From the NCBI GenBank assembly GCA_949065595.1, contig CARSXK010000004.1, positions 1 through 56,801 on the forward strand: 56,801 nt of DNA. Direction: 5' to 3'. The position numbers and the translations under genes are program-made. Position 1 is the first letter of the stretch. Every line of letters begins with the position of its first letter. The notes below the pieces were generated by a model. It worked only from the letters and a program-made list of their open reading frames with translations, made no database searches and had not been told where the DNA came from. Below, piece by piece: positions 1-8,735 of this stretch. The DNA is from UBA5026 sp949065595. GTDB lineage: Bacteria > Bacillota_I > Bacilli_A > RF39 > UBA660.

Positions 1-26
1 AAACTAATGAATATTTATTCCATCAG

Positions 27-55
27 TTCACATCTTAAAGTATACATGATATAAT
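27..55 (+). promoter_or_regulatory. Sigma-A type promoter of the ydcF-like/mazG/mutY run
   Basis: TTCACA (27-32), a 17-nt spacer and a perfect TATAAT (50-55). Transcription would start near 62, which excludes the upstream in-frame start at 58 and supports the ATG at 100. Confidence 0.7.
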
Positions 56-99
56 ATTTGTGTACTAATTATAAAAAATTGAAAAAAGTAGGTGTATAT

Positions 100-795
100 A
101 TGAAACTTTCTCAATTTAATAATAATTCTTTACAATCTATATATTATAATTTGAAAACACCAAATAATAAAGTTATATGTGACTTTACTGATGAACAAAT
201 TTCATCTATTGTTTTTAGCGGAATTGCAGATAATTTAGTGAACTGCGATATTGCAATTGTTTTTGGAAATAGTGATATGATTTTAGAGAGAGCGAAGAAG
301 GCAGTAGAAATGTATAGACAAGGTAGGGTTAAGCTATTATTGTTCACTGGTGGAATTAATGGTATAACAGCTACGGAACATAATATGTCAGAGGCAGAAA
401 AGATGGCACAACTAGCATATCAGTATGGTGTACCACAAGAATGTGTTTTGGTTGAGAGCCACTCTAATAATTCTTTTGAAAACGTAGAATGTTCAATTAA
501 TCTATTAAAAAAGACAATGGATGTGGATTCTATTACTAATATTATGATAATTACTTCTGATTTTCATTTGAAGAGGTGTTACTCTATTTTTTTAAAACAT
601 TTACCATATAAGAATTATACATTAATTGGTGTTAAGAATGGCTATTCTGACGAAGAAAATTGGACAAATTCAGAACTTTATTGGGGTTCTGGAAGAAGTA
701 TTGTTACATATGAGGCTAATATTTTAATTCAATATGCAAAAGATAATAAAATAGCAGACTTGGAAATTGAAAATTATCCTATAAATAGAAAGTAG
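100..795 (+). CDS. YdcF-like (DUF218) protein
   Basis: DUF218/YdcF-type protein of 231 residues. The family's function is poorly defined; members are linked to envelope processes or nucleotide binding. Visible family features are the N-terminal strand IAIVFGNSD, the GGINGITATEHNMSEAEKM segment with its conserved Glu, the YGVPQECVLVE strand followed by NSFENV, and the MIITSDFHLKRC segment near the C terminus. There is no signal peptide or membrane helix, so it is probably cytoplasmic. The ATG at 100 is preferred because the in-frame codon at 58 lies before the predicted transcription start. The next gene begins 7 nt after its stop. Confidence 0.7.
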   Translation: MKLSQFNNNSLQSIYYNLKTPNNKVICDFTDEQISSIVFSGIADNLVNCDIAIVFGNSDMILERAKKAVEMYRQGRVKLLLFTGGINGITATEHNMSEAEKMAQLAYQYGVPQECVLVESHSNNSFENVECSINLLKKTMDVDSITNIMIITSDFHLKRCYSIFLKHLPYKNYTLIGVKNGYSDEENWTNSELYWGSGRSIVTYEANILIQYAKDNKIADLEIENYPINRK

Positions 796-802
796 GAATT
801 GT

Positions 803-1132
803 ATGGAAGAAAGAACAATTAGGCAAATTCAGGGTGAAGTTGATTTATGGGTAAATCAGTTTAAAAAACCTTACTTTTCCCCATTATCACAACTTGCATG
901 CATGGTGGAAGAAATAGGTGAGGTAGCACGCATTTTAAATATTATGTATGGTGATAAAAACAAGAAAAATAAAGAGATTCTAGCTGATTTGGAAGAAGAA
1001 TTAGGAGATTTATTTTTTAATATTGTTTGCTTGGCAAATTCCCAAAATATAAATTTAACAAATTGTTATTTTCGTAAATTGGATAAACTATATCAAAGGG
1101 ACAACATGAGATTTGAGAGAATTGATGGATAG
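803..1132 (+). CDS. MazG-like nucleotide pyrophosphohydrolase
   Basis: All-alpha NTP pyrophosphohydrolase of the MazG/dUTPase-like superfamily, 109 residues. Such enzymes hydrolyse non-canonical or surplus NTPs to NMP and PPi. The metal-binding signature is visible as EEIGEVAR near residues 37-44 and EEELGDLFFN near residues 64-73, which together give the expected E-x-x-E and E-x-x-D pairs. The gene sits between a DUF218 gene and mutY, and its stop overlaps the mutY start. A role in cleaning the nucleotide pool next to a mismatch glycosylase is a reasonable inference. It is distinct from the second MazG-like gene at 18750. Confidence 0.75.
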   Translation: MEERTIRQIQGEVDLWVNQFKKPYFSPLSQLACMVEEIGEVARILNIMYGDKNKKNKEILADLEEELGDLFFNIVCLANSQNINLTNCYFRKLDKLYQRDNMRFERIDG

Positions 1133-2192
1133 ACAAATGAAAAATAAAAATCAGGAGCAACCGATTTTAACAATCATTCCAGTATTGTTGGGCTGGTATT
1201 ATCAATTTAAAAGAGATTTACCATGGCGAAAAGATAAAGATGCTTATCATATATGGATATCAGAAATTATGCTGCAGCAAACAAGGGTAGAAGCTGTCAT
1301 AGATTATTATAATCGTTTCTTGAAACAAATTCCTGATTTGAAAACATTGGCTCATATTTCAGAGGATGATTTATTAAAACTTTGGCAAGGACTTGGTTAT
1401 TATAGTCGGGCACGTAATCTCCAAAAGGCAGCAAAACAATTAATTCAAGAAGGAAAAGATACCTTACCAAGCACGTATGCCGAATTACTGGAACTACCTG
1501 GAATTGGGACCTATACAGCAGGAGCAATTGCATCCATTGCTTATCAAGAACCAGTTCCTGCAGTAGATGGAAATGTACTACGGATTATAACACGTATCCT
1601 AGGCGCTTATGATGATATTGCCGATTCTAAAACGAAAACAAAATATGAGAATATATTGAAACCATATATGCCAGAAAAAGAGTCTGGAAATTTAAACCAA
1701 GCCATGATGGAATTGGGAGCAACTATATGCATTCCCAATGGTGCACCTAGATGTAATATATGTCCTGTTTCCTTTATTTGTCAAGCATATCAAAAGGGAC
1801 TACTTGCAGTATTACCTGTGAAAGCAAAAAAACAAAACAGAAAAATCATCAATAAAGTTGTTTTTGTTTTCCATTATGAAAATGAATATGCAATTCAGAA
1901 AAGGCCAGATCATGGACTACTTGCTTCTTTATATGAATTTCCCAATATTGATGATGTGATGAATTTAGAAGCATTCAGCCGCTATTGCGTTCAAAATAAT
2001 ATTTTCTACCAAACAATTGATTTATTAGGAGAATATAAACATGTATTTACTCATTTAGAGTGGAATATGAATTGCTATATTATTTCTTTATCCAAGAAAA
2101 TAGAAGACAAGTATATATGGGCAACAAAAGATGAATTATACACAAAATATTCTTTGCCTACAGCATTTTCAAAAATCTTAACTGATATATAA
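1125..2192 (+). CDS. mutY: A/G-specific adenine glycosylase MutY
   Basis: Adenine DNA glycosylase that removes A opposite 8-oxoG. It shows WISEIMLQQTRVEAV and WQGLGYYSRARNL, the helix-hairpin-helix ELPGIGTYTAGAI, the catalytic-Asp region AVDGNVLRI, and four cysteines for a 4Fe-4S cluster (C-x7-C-x2-C-x5-C; the first gap is one residue longer than the usual six). A NUDIX-like C-terminal domain for 8-oxoG recognition follows (HVFTHLEWNM). About 355 residues, a normal length. The ATG at 1125 has GAGAG just upstream and overlaps the preceding stop; a TTG 12 nt upstream and an ATG at 1137 are alternatives. Confidence 0.93.
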   Translation: MDRQMKNKNQEQPILTIIPVLLGWYYQFKRDLPWRKDKDAYHIWISEIMLQQTRVEAVIDYYNRFLKQIPDLKTLAHISEDDLLKLWQGLGYYSRARNLQKAAKQLIQEGKDTLPSTYAELLELPGIGTYTAGAIASIAYQEPVPAVDGNVLRIITRILGAYDDIADSKTKTKYENILKPYMPEKESGNLNQAMMELGATICIPNGAPRCNICPVSFICQAYQKGLLAVLPVKAKKQNRKIINKVVFVFHYENEYAIQKRPDHGLLASLYEFPNIDDVMNLEAFSRYCVQNNIFYQTIDLLGEYKHVFTHLEWNMNCYIISLSKKIEDKYIWATKDELYTKYSLPTAFSKILTDI

Positions 2193-2220
2193 GTTGTATT
2201 ATTGAATGGCCTAAAAGTGC

Positions 2221-2249
2221 TTGCTATAGAATTGCGTTTATGCTATGAT
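2221..2249 (+). promoter_or_regulatory. Promoter in the mutY-thiI gap
   Basis: TTGCTA (2221-2226), a 17-nt spacer and TATGAT (2244-2249). Predicted start near 2256, directly before the terminated transcript described next. Confidence 0.6.
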
Positions 2250-2255
2250 GTATAT

Positions 2256-2370
2256 AGCTGAATGGAATTTTATAACATAAAAAAATAAGAATACTTTTGG
2301 TTGTTGAGTACTTACCAAACAATGATTTCGGTGTACTTTAATCTATGATGGATTAGAGTACTATTTTTTT
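2256..2370 (+). ncRNA. Short terminated RNA or attenuator leader before thiI
   Basis: A promoter is followed about 110 nt later by a strong intrinsic terminator: GTACTTTAATC (2333-2343), a 7-nt loop, GATTAGAGTAC (2351-2361), then a T-rich tract. Upstream, TTTGGT pairs with ACCAAA, and a GTAC-tt-ACC block can pair with the GGTGTAC that opens the terminator, giving a possible antiterminator. It is either a free sRNA of about 115 nt or a regulatory leader of thiI. I do not recognise a known riboswitch class. The remaining gap (2371-2539) is AT-rich, with weak hairpins at about 2391-2415 and 2491-2507 and no convincing ORF. Confidence 0.45.
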
Positions 2371-2539
2371 ATTGATAGAATTATAAGAAAAATCATTCAT
2401 AAAAGGATGATTTGAAATTGAAAAACTTTTTCTCTTTTATTAGAAAGGGATGTAAATAATTTTGTGTTAATTATTTTAAAATATAACATGATACTATTTA
2501 ATAATAGTTTAGCAATAATTTAAAAATGAGGTGATAAAT

Positions 2540-3715
2540 ATGGATCAATTATTAATGATAAAATATGGAGAATTAACAACCAAAAAGGCAAATCGAAATA
2601 CATTTATTACATTATTAACGAGTAATATTAAAAATATATTAAAGGAATATGAAATTACCATTCAAAAAGATAGGGTTCGTATGTATATTGCATGTCATTC
2701 TGTGGATTGTGATGCAATTGTTTGCAAATTAAAAAAAGTATTTGGAATTCATGGTATAGTGATTTGTCATAAAGTAAATACTAATATAGAGGATATAGAA
2801 GTAAAAATATTAGAATTGCTTCATAATGAGTCTTATCAAACCTTTAAAGTAGAAACCAAAAGAGCAGATAAGCGATTTCCTATTCCAAGTATGGAATTCA
2901 ATCAAAAAATAGGCGGTTTTGTTTTAAAAAATACTGCTTTAAAAGTAGATGTCCATCACCCAGATGTCAAAATTCACATTGAAATTCGTAATGAAGGAAC
3001 ATTCATTTATACCAATGAAGTGAAGGGAAATGGTGGATATCCCGTTGGCGTTCAAGGAAAAGGCTTACTTATGCTTTCTGGTGGAATTGATAGTCCTGTT
3101 GCAGGATATTTATCTTTAAAACGTGGAATTGATTTAGAATGTCTTTACTTTGAATCTCCTCCACATACCAGTTTAGAAGCGAAAAATAAAGTAATGACAC
3201 TCGCTTCTATTATCAATCAATATTCAGGAAATATAAAAGTCAATATTATACCATTTACCAAAATTCAAGAAGAAATTTACAAAAATGTTCCTGATAGTTA
3301 TATTATTACCATTATGAGAAGAATGATGTATCGTATTGCGGAAAGAATTTGTAAGTTACATAAGTGTAAGGTAATAATCAATGGAGAAAGTGTGGGACAA
3401 GTTGCAAGTCAAACATTAGATAGCATGGTTGTAATCAATTCAGTTACCAATTTACCTGTGATTCGACCAGTTGCTTGTATGGATAAATTAGAAATCATTG
3501 AATTTGCAAAAAAGATTGAAACGTATGAAACAAGTATTTTGCCATACGAAGATTGTTGTACGATTTTTTTACCAAAGCATCCTGTCATTTATCCTAATAT
3601 AGAAAAAGCCATTCTCTATGAAAATCTGTTTGACTATGAAACATTGATAGAAGAATGTATTACTCATATGGAAACTATTACTACATTTGAAACGAGCCAC
3701 AATTCTTATTTATAA
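2540..3715 (+). CDS. thiI: tRNA 4-thiouridine synthase ThiI
   Basis: Sulfurtransferase that makes 4-thiouridine at position 8 of tRNA and, in some species, supports thiamine thiazole synthesis. Order: N-terminal ferredoxin-like region, THUMP domain (around residues 60-165), then the adenylating PP-loop domain with LLMLSGGIDSPVAGYLSLKR. It ends at about 391 residues with EDCCTIFLPKHP and has no C-terminal rhodanese domain, as is usual for Bacilli ThiI. The partner cysteine desulfurase is not adjacent. The ATG at 2540 is chosen because ATGAGGTG lies 7 nt upstream; the in-frame GTG at 2531 overlaps that ribosome binding site. Confidence 0.93.
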   Translation: MDQLLMIKYGELTTKKANRNTFITLLTSNIKNILKEYEITIQKDRVRMYIACHSVDCDAIVCKLKKVFGIHGIVICHKVNTNIEDIEVKILELLHNESYQTFKVETKRADKRFPIPSMEFNQKIGGFVLKNTALKVDVHHPDVKIHIEIRNEGTFIYTNEVKGNGGYPVGVQGKGLLMLSGGIDSPVAGYLSLKRGIDLECLYFESPPHTSLEAKNKVMTLASIINQYSGNIKVNIIPFTKIQEEIYKNVPDSYIITIMRRMMYRIAERICKLHKCKVIINGESVGQVASQTLDSMVVINSVTNLPVIRPVACMDKLEIIEFAKKIETYETSILPYEDCCTIFLPKHPVIYPNIEKAILYENLFDYETLIEECITHMETITTFETSHNSYL

Positions 3716-3739
3716 CCATAAATTACCATTCAAAAAATA

Positions 3740-3768
3740 GTATGAAAAAAAACTCCATGGACATGATA
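3740..3768 (+). promoter_or_regulatory. Candidate sigma-G (forespore) promoter of the first SASP gene
   Basis: GTATG (3740-3744), a 17-nt spacer and CATGATA (3762-3768) match the sigma-G pattern GHATR / CATnHTA described in Bacillus. It lies 24 nt upstream of a SASP gene, a classic sigma-G target. Confidence 0.6.
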
Positions 3769-3791
3769 TTAGTGTACAGGAGGTGAAACAT

Positions 3792-3998
3792 ATGAAAAAC
3801 AATACTAATAAAATGGTAGTTCCTGGAGCTAAACAAGCTATCGATAAGATGAAATATGAAATCGCTAGTGAATTAGGTGTTAACATGGGACCAGATGCAA
3901 CTAGTAGAGCTAACGGATCAGTTGGTGGTGAAATTACTAGACGTTTAGTTCAAATGGGTGAACAACATTTAGGTGGTTCAAATTACCAAGCTAAATAA
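3792..3998 (+). CDS. Alpha/beta-type small acid-soluble spore protein
   Basis: SASP of 68 residues. These proteins coat forespore DNA, protect it from UV and chemical damage, and are degraded at germination. Hallmarks: VVPGAKQAIDKMKYEIASELG followed by a DATSRANGSVGGEITRRLV helix. The conserved E-I/A-S junction is where the germination protease GPR cuts this family. AGGAGGTG ends 6 nt before the ATG at 3792, which rules out the in-frame GTG at 3783. It has its own terminator and a likely sigma-G promoter, so it is monocistronic. Confidence 0.95.
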   Translation: MKNNTNKMVVPGAKQAIDKMKYEIASELGVNMGPDATSRANGSVGGEITRRLVQMGEQHLGGSNYQAK

Positions 3999-4011
3999 TG
4001 ACTATAAAATG

Positions 4012-4038
4012 GACAGTGAAACGTTACTGTCTTTTTTT
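4012..4038 (+). terminator. Intrinsic terminator of the first SASP gene
   Basis: GACAGT (4012-4017), an 8-nt loop and ACTGTC (4026-4031), followed by seven T. Confidence 0.85.
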
Positions 4039-4111
4039 AGAACTATCAAAAATTACCACCTATATATTTTATGTGCTAGGAAATAATAATAGTATAAGGT
4101 GGTGAGCTGTA

Positions 4112-4309
4112 ATGAGTCATTTGAATAATAAATTAGTTGTTCCTGGTTCAAAACAGGCAATTGAAAATTTAAAATATGAAATCGCAAATGAATTAGGTAT
4201 CACTTTAGGAGCCGATACGACTTCTAGATTAAATGGTACCGTTGGTGGCGAAATGACAAGAAGGCTCGTTCGTTTAGGTGAACAAGCTTTAGAAAGTCAA
4301 AATCGATAA
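4112..4309 (+). CDS. Second alpha/beta-type small acid-soluble spore protein
   Basis: SASP of 65 residues, a paralogue of the gene at 3792. It shares the VVPGSKQAIENLKYEIANE and NGTVGGEMTRRLVRLGEQ blocks, so a tandem duplication that has since diverged is likely. AAGGTGGTG stands 8 nt before the ATG. No clear sigma-G promoter is visible: only CTATA with a loosely matching AT-rich -10. It is separated from the first copy by a terminator, so it is transcribed independently. Expected location is the forespore chromosome. Confidence 0.95.
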   Translation: MSHLNNKLVVPGSKQAIENLKYEIANELGITLGADTTSRLNGTVGGEMTRRLVRLGEQALESQNR

Positions 4310-4312
4310 AAC

Positions 4313-4337
4313 AAAAGAACAGTAGCCCTGTTCTTTT
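4313..4337 (+). terminator. Intrinsic terminator of the second SASP gene
   Basis: AAAAGAACAG (4313-4322), a 5-nt loop and CTGTTCTTTT (4328-4337). The A and T arms make it potentially bidirectional. Confidence 0.8.
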
Positions 4338-4564
4338 CTAGAATAAAAATATATTTCTTAACTATAAATCAATAATTAGGAAAATACCATTTATAAAAAA
4401 TGTGCTTATGTTGGCTTTTATTTATACCTCTATAATATATCTTCAACACATGTATCAGTACAAAACAAAAAAGCCCATATTATGATGTCTACTTTCAAAG
4501 GTGCATTTCAATTATAAGGCTTTTATTAATTATTCTATACTTTATACACATCCGATTTTAAAAG

Positions 4565-5002
4565 TTATTTGCATTGATAATTCTGTTTTTCAAATGTTTG
4601 TTTGGCGTCATTAAAATTTTGTTTTGTATCTACGATATCTAAACTCTTTTTGCTCGCTTCATCCATTTTTGAAAGATCTATATTTACCGCAATTTTGATG
4701 TTATTTTTATCTGTTGTAGATGTCACTTCAAATCCATTCATTCCTTCAAATCCTGTAAAAACACCTTTCAATGATTCTTCTAATTGTTGGATATAAACTG
4801 AATAATTTTCTGCAACGGCGATATCTTCAATATATTCTACTTTTGTAATCGTATCTTTTTTGAAAGTGATAGTATATGTTTCTTTCTTGTTCATAATAGA
4901 AGAATTATCCTCTTTGGAACATTTTAATGTTTTGTTAGAACCGCAGCCTGTTACGATACTAATCATTATAATGGTAAAACAAACGACTAAATACTTCTTC
5001 AT
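4565..5002 (-). CDS. DUF1307/YehR-like lipoprotein
   Basis: Predicted lipoprotein of 145 residues. A lysine-containing N terminus and hydrophobic stretch lead to a lipobox ending VTGC, with Cys20 as the lipidated residue; the mature part is expected outside the membrane. The body (KETYTITFKKDTITKVEY, a central VYIQQLEESLKGVFTGFEG helix and a C-terminal TFEKQNYQCK) fits YehR/DUF1307-type lipoproteins of unknown function. A second cysteine near the mature N terminus and one near the C terminus could form a disulfide. Downstream on its own strand, AAGCC/GGCTT arms followed by a T-run around 4470-4530 suggest a terminator. It lies alone between the SASPs and clpP. Confidence 0.7.
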   Translation of the reverse strand: MKKYLVVCFTIIMISIVTGCGSNKTLKCSKEDNSSIMNKKETYTITFKKDTITKVEYIEDIAVAENYSVYIQQLEESLKGVFTGFEGMNGFEVTSTTDKNNIKIAVNIDLSKMDEASKKSLDIVDTKQNFNDAKQTFEKQNYQCK

Positions 5003-5055
5003 TTTCTTTCCTCCCTAATGTTAGAATAATAAAAAATCCTATTTTTGTCAAGCAT

Positions 5056-5625
5056 TTATAGGATTTTATCAACAATGCCATATGCTAGGGATTCTTCGGC
5101 ACTTAAAAAATAATCTCTTTCTGTATCTACCTCAATGGTTTTCAAATCTTTTCCTGTATTTTTAGAAAGCATATGATTTAATTTATCACGCAATTTTAAA
5201 ATGCGTTCTGCTGCAATTTTGATTTCTGTCGCCTGTCCTTGAGCACCCCCTAAAGGCTGATGTATCATCACTTCACTATTGGGAAGACAACACCTTTTTC
5301 CTTTTGTTCCACTAGACAACAAGAACGCAGCCATACTTGCTGCCATTCCTACACATATAGTTGAAACATCACTTTTGATAAAATGCATTGTATCATAGAT
5401 AGCCATTCCAGCAGTGACACTCCCACCTGGAGAATTGATATAAATGCTAATATCATCATGGTTGATGGAATCTAAATATAATAGTTGGGCAACAATGGTA
5501 TTCGAATTAATATCGTCAATTTCACCACATAAAATAATAATTCGATCTTTTAATAATCGTGAATATATATCATAAGCACGCTCTCCATTGTTACTTTTTT
5601 CAATTACAGTTGGTACTAAACTCAT
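5056..5625 (-). CDS. clpP: ATP-dependent Clp protease proteolytic subunit
   Basis: Serine peptidase that forms the tetradecameric proteolytic chamber served by ClpX or ClpC. 189 residues, the normal size. The catalytic triad is visible: Ser in GMAASMAAFLL, His in VMIHQPLGGAQGQ, and Asp in DTERDYFLSA. The oxyanion loop SPGGSVTAGMAIYD is intact. It is divergent from the downstream kinase gene, with a shared intergenic region of about 118 nt. No CtsR or HrcA-type operator is evident upstream. Confidence 0.96.
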   Translation of the reverse strand: MSLVPTVIEKSNNGERAYDIYSRLLKDRIIILCGEIDDINSNTIVAQLLYLDSINHDDISIYINSPGGSVTAGMAIYDTMHFIKSDVSTICVGMAASMAAFLLSSGTKGKRCCLPNSEVMIHQPLGGAQGQATEIKIAAERILKLRDKLNHMLSKNTGKDLKTIEVDTERDYFLSAEESLAYGIVDKIL

Positions 5626-5694
5626 GCAATCATCCTCTCTATTTATATCATAGGATAGAATTCGATTGTTTATTCAAAAAAAGATGTGACAAAA

Positions 5695-5723
5695 TTACAC
5701 TTTTTTGATAAAATGAGTATAGT
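5695..5723 (+). promoter_or_regulatory. Promoter for the TGS-kinase/GAPDH operon
   Basis: TTACAC (5695-5700), a 17-nt spacer and TATAGT (5718-5723), 21 nt upstream of the kinase start. Confidence 0.55.
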
Positions 5724-5743
5724 ATAAGAATAAGAGGGATATT

Positions 5744-7405
5744 ATGCCAAGAACCATTAAAGTAAATTATAAAGATTTGGAAACCAAAGAATTCCCAGTA
5801 GGCGCGACGTTACTGGAAATTAGTCATGCCTTTGATCGCTACTATAATTATCCAATACTAGTAGGAAATGTAGACAATAATATTACGGAATTAAATGAGC
5901 CAATGACAAGAAGCTGCACCGTTGATTTTTATGATCGAAGTAGCGGAGTTGGAAATAGTATATATGGTAGAACCGCACAACTGATATTGATTTTGGCAAT
6001 CAAACGGGTTTTAGGTGAAAAAGCGGAAGTAATTATTGAGCATTCTATTGATAAAGGTTTTTATTGTGAAATTGAAAATGTTTCTATTGATAAAAAAGTA
6101 GTCAAGCAAATTGAAGATGAAATGTATGAAATTTCAAATCAGGATTTATTAATTCAGAAGGTGAGTGTGTCACGTTTTGATGCAATGAAATATTTTAAAA
6201 AGAAAAAGCAATTGGATAAGGTAAAAGTATTAAAATATATTAGTAACAGCTATATTAATTTGTATCGGATTGATGATTTGTATGACTATTTTTATGGAGA
6301 ACTTGCTTATAGTACAAAACAAATCGATGATTTTAAATTGACGTTTATTAAAGACAATGGATTTGTGTTAAGTTATCCTACCATGTATAACCCAGAGTGT
6401 ACGTTGGATTATATGCACCATAGTATGCTCTTTGATACATTTTTGAGTTATACCAAATGGGGAAATCAAATTGGCATTCGAAATGCAGCTGATTTAAATG
6501 AAATTGTATCACAAGGAAGATATAATGAGTTAATTCGTTTGTCAGAAGCTTATTATAATAGTCAATTATCTCGTATTGCAGATGAAATTGCTGAAAATCA
6601 TAAAAAAATAAAATTAATCTTAATCGCTGGACCTTCCTCATCTGGAAAAACAACGACTTCCAAAAAATTAGAAGTTTATTTGCAAAGTAAGGGAATTCAA
6701 ACGCATCAAATTTCTATCGACGATTATTTTTATGATCGAGACAAAACACCAAGATTAGAAAATGGGGAACTTGATTTTGAATCTTTGAATGCAGTAGATG
6801 TTACATTATTTAATAAACACTTAACCAAATTGTTAGATGGTGAGAAAGTAGAATTGCCAGAATACAATTTTGTTCTTGGTAAAAGAGAATACAAAGGAAA
6901 AACATTACAAATAGGAGAGGACGATGTGATTGTCATTGAAGGATTGCATGGGTTAAATGATGATTTGACAATTTCAATTGAACGAAGAAATAAATTTAAA
7001 ATTTATATCAGTCCTCTTACACAATTGAATATCGATAATCATAATCGAATTCATACCAGTGATACTCGGAAGTTAAGGAGAATTGTTCGTGACAATAAAT
7101 ATCGTTCCCATAGCGCGACAGATACATTGAAAATGTGGAAAAGCATTCGCGAAGGGGAAGAAAAGTATATATTTCCATATCAAGATCAGGCAGACGCTAT
7201 GATTAATTCTGCTTTGTTATATGAACTTGGCATATTAAAAACGTATGCAGAACCTCTTTTGTTTTCTGTTTCTGAAGATGATGAAATGTATCCAGAAGCA
7301 TTACGTTTGATTAATTTTTTAAGGAATTTTTTGCCAATCCCAAGTGATGATATACCAAACGATTCTATTTTAAGAGAATTCATTGGAGAAAGTTGTTTTC
7401 GATAA
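5744..7405 (+). CDS. TGS-domain uridine kinase-like nucleoside kinase
   Basis: Cytoplasmic fusion protein of 553 residues. An N-terminal TGS domain and a threonyl-tRNA-synthetase-like second domain (about residues 1-270) lead into a uridine/phosphoribulokinase-type P-loop kinase. Visible motifs are Walker A LIAGPSSSGKTTTSKKL, the substrate region SIDDYFYDRDKTPR, and the Walker B-like strand DVIVIEGLHGLND. This architecture is common in clostridia and Erysipelotrichia and is annotated as a nucleoside kinase; its substrate in this group is unproven. The gap gene follows after 17 nt in the same direction, so they are probably co-transcribed. Confidence 0.85.
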   Translation: MPRTIKVNYKDLETKEFPVGATLLEISHAFDRYYNYPILVGNVDNNITELNEPMTRSCTVDFYDRSSGVGNSIYGRTAQLILILAIKRVLGEKAEVIIEHSIDKGFYCEIENVSIDKKVVKQIEDEMYEISNQDLLIQKVSVSRFDAMKYFKKKKQLDKVKVLKYISNSYINLYRIDDLYDYFYGELAYSTKQIDDFKLTFIKDNGFVLSYPTMYNPECTLDYMHHSMLFDTFLSYTKWGNQIGIRNAADLNEIVSQGRYNELIRLSEAYYNSQLSRIADEIAENHKKIKLILIAGPSSSGKTTTSKKLEVYLQSKGIQTHQISIDDYFYDRDKTPRLENGELDFESLNAVDVTLFNKHLTKLLDGEKVELPEYNFVLGKREYKGKTLQIGEDDVIVIEGLHGLNDDLTISIERRNKFKIYISPLTQLNIDNHNRIHTSDTRKLRRIVRDNKYRSHSATDTLKMWKSIREGEEKYIFPYQDQADAMINSALLYELGILKTYAEPLLFSVSEDDEMYPEALRLINFLRNFLPIPSDDIPNDSILREFIGESCFR

Positions 7406-7422
7406 TAGAAAGAAGGAATAAA

Positions 7423-8430
7423 ATGACAAGAGTTGCGATTAATGGTTTTGGAAGAATTGGTAGACTTGTATTTCGAATAATAGAAGAAACACCTAATTTA
7501 GAAGTAGTTGCGATCAACGATTTAACAGATGCGGAACAATTAGCGTACCTATTAAAATATGATACCTCTCATCGTGTATATTTAAAAGAGGAAATATCAT
7601 TTGAAGGAAATGAGTTAATTGTTAATGGAAGACATATCCCTGTTTATGCAGAAAAAGATCCTTCACAGTTACCATGGAAGGAATTACAGATAGATCAAGT
7701 GATGGAATGTACAGGTGTTTTTACTGAAAAAGAAAAAGCACATGCCCATATTGATGCTGGGGCAAAGCATGTTATTATTTCTGCTCCTGCAAAGGGAGAT
7801 TTAAAAACAATTGTATATCATGTGAATGAAGAAAGGCTAGATGGTAGTGAGGAAATTATTAGTGCAGCTAGTTGTACAACCAACTGCTTGGCACCAGTTC
7901 TCTCTATTCTAGAAAAGGAATATGGAATTATATCTGGATATATGACGACCATTCACGCATATACAGGAGATCAAGCGGTACTAGATGTTGCTCACAAAAA
8001 AGGAATTCGTTCCCGCCGAGGACGTGCAGCCGCTGCTAACATTGTTCCAACTTCTACTGGTGCAGCCAGTGCGATAGGCGAGGTTATTCCACAGTTAAAG
8101 GGAAAATTGGATGGAAGTGCAGTACGTGTTCCTACAACTACGGGTTCGATGATTGATTTGACATTGCGATTGAAACGAAATGTAACAGTAGAAGAAATCA
8201 ATCGTTGCTTTTTAAATCATCAAAATGAGACCATTCAATATACAGAAGATCCAATTGTATCGAGTGACATAATTGGTTCTTATACTGGCGCTTTGGTAGA
8301 TGGATTATTAACTGATGTTCTTGAAGTCGATGGAGAACAGCTTGTAAAAGTTGTGGCGTGGTATGATAATGAAATGGGCTATAGTGCACAAATGGTAAGA
8401 TTAGCTTCTTATTTTGCTACCAAATTTTAA
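7423..8430 (+). CDS. gap: Glyceraldehyde-3-phosphate dehydrogenase
   Basis: Glycolytic NAD-dependent GAPDH of 335 residues. It shows the Rossmann motif INGFGRIGRLVFR, the catalytic cysteine in SAASCTTNCLAPV, the downstream His region TTIHAYTGDQ, and the C-terminal WYDNEMGYS. The start is the ATG at 7423 with AGAAGG 6 nt upstream; an earlier in-frame codon at 7393 would overlap the previous gene and lacks a binding site. Pgk follows after a terminator and its own promoter, so the usual gap-pgk pair is adjacent but can be expressed separately. Confidence 0.97.
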   Translation: MTRVAINGFGRIGRLVFRIIEETPNLEVVAINDLTDAEQLAYLLKYDTSHRVYLKEEISFEGNELIVNGRHIPVYAEKDPSQLPWKELQIDQVMECTGVFTEKEKAHAHIDAGAKHVIISAPAKGDLKTIVYHVNEERLDGSEEIISAASCTTNCLAPVLSILEKEYGIISGYMTTIHAYTGDQAVLDVAHKKGIRSRRGRAAAANIVPTSTGAASAIGEVIPQLKGKLDGSAVRVPTTTGSMIDLTLRLKRNVTVEEINRCFLNHQNETIQYTEDPIVSSDIIGSYTGALVDGLLTDVLEVDGEQLVKVVAWYDNEMGYSAQMVRLASYFATKF

Positions 8431-8451
8431 TAGGTTATTGTAATATCAAAT

Positions 8452-8471
8452 GGGGGAATCATCCCTTTTTT
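8452..8471 (+). terminator. Intrinsic terminator after gap
   Basis: A short G-rich arm ending GGGA, loop ATCA, then TCCC followed by six T. Confidence 0.7.
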
Positions 8472-8613
8472 GATGGCGAAACTATAATGATTTGTATGAG
8501 TGAAAAGATTGCTGTAAAAGAATAGTAAGGATAGATGGAGTACTATATAGGTTGTTTGAATTGTTTTGCAATATAGTAAGTATTTATTTTTTCTTTTAAA
8601 ATAGTGATTGGTA

Positions 8614-8642
8614 TTGATAAAAAATGGAAAAAGATATAAAAT
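8614..8642 (+). promoter_or_regulatory. Promoter for pgk in a 305-nt gap
   Basis: TTGATA (8614-8619), a 17-nt spacer and TAAAAT (8637-8642) predict a 5' leader of about 90 nt for pgk. Apart from the gap terminator and this promoter, the gap 8431-8735 is AT-rich. I see no ORF or recognised riboswitch in it. Confidence 0.55.
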
Positions 8643-8735
8643 AAAAAAGAAACATAAAACTTTATTATGGGGTTTCAAAATGAGATTGTATAACAATAGT
8701 TTATTGAAAACAATATAAAGATTATAGGAGGTCTT

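Noticed and set aside
58..99. N-terminal extension of the YdcF-like protein
   Set aside because: It would begin before the predicted transcription start (TATAAT at 50-55); the ATG at 100 is the better start.
5641..5743. CtsR or HrcA (CIRCE) operator before clpP
   Set aside because: No heptad repeat or CIRCE-type inverted repeat could be found between clpP and the kinase gene.
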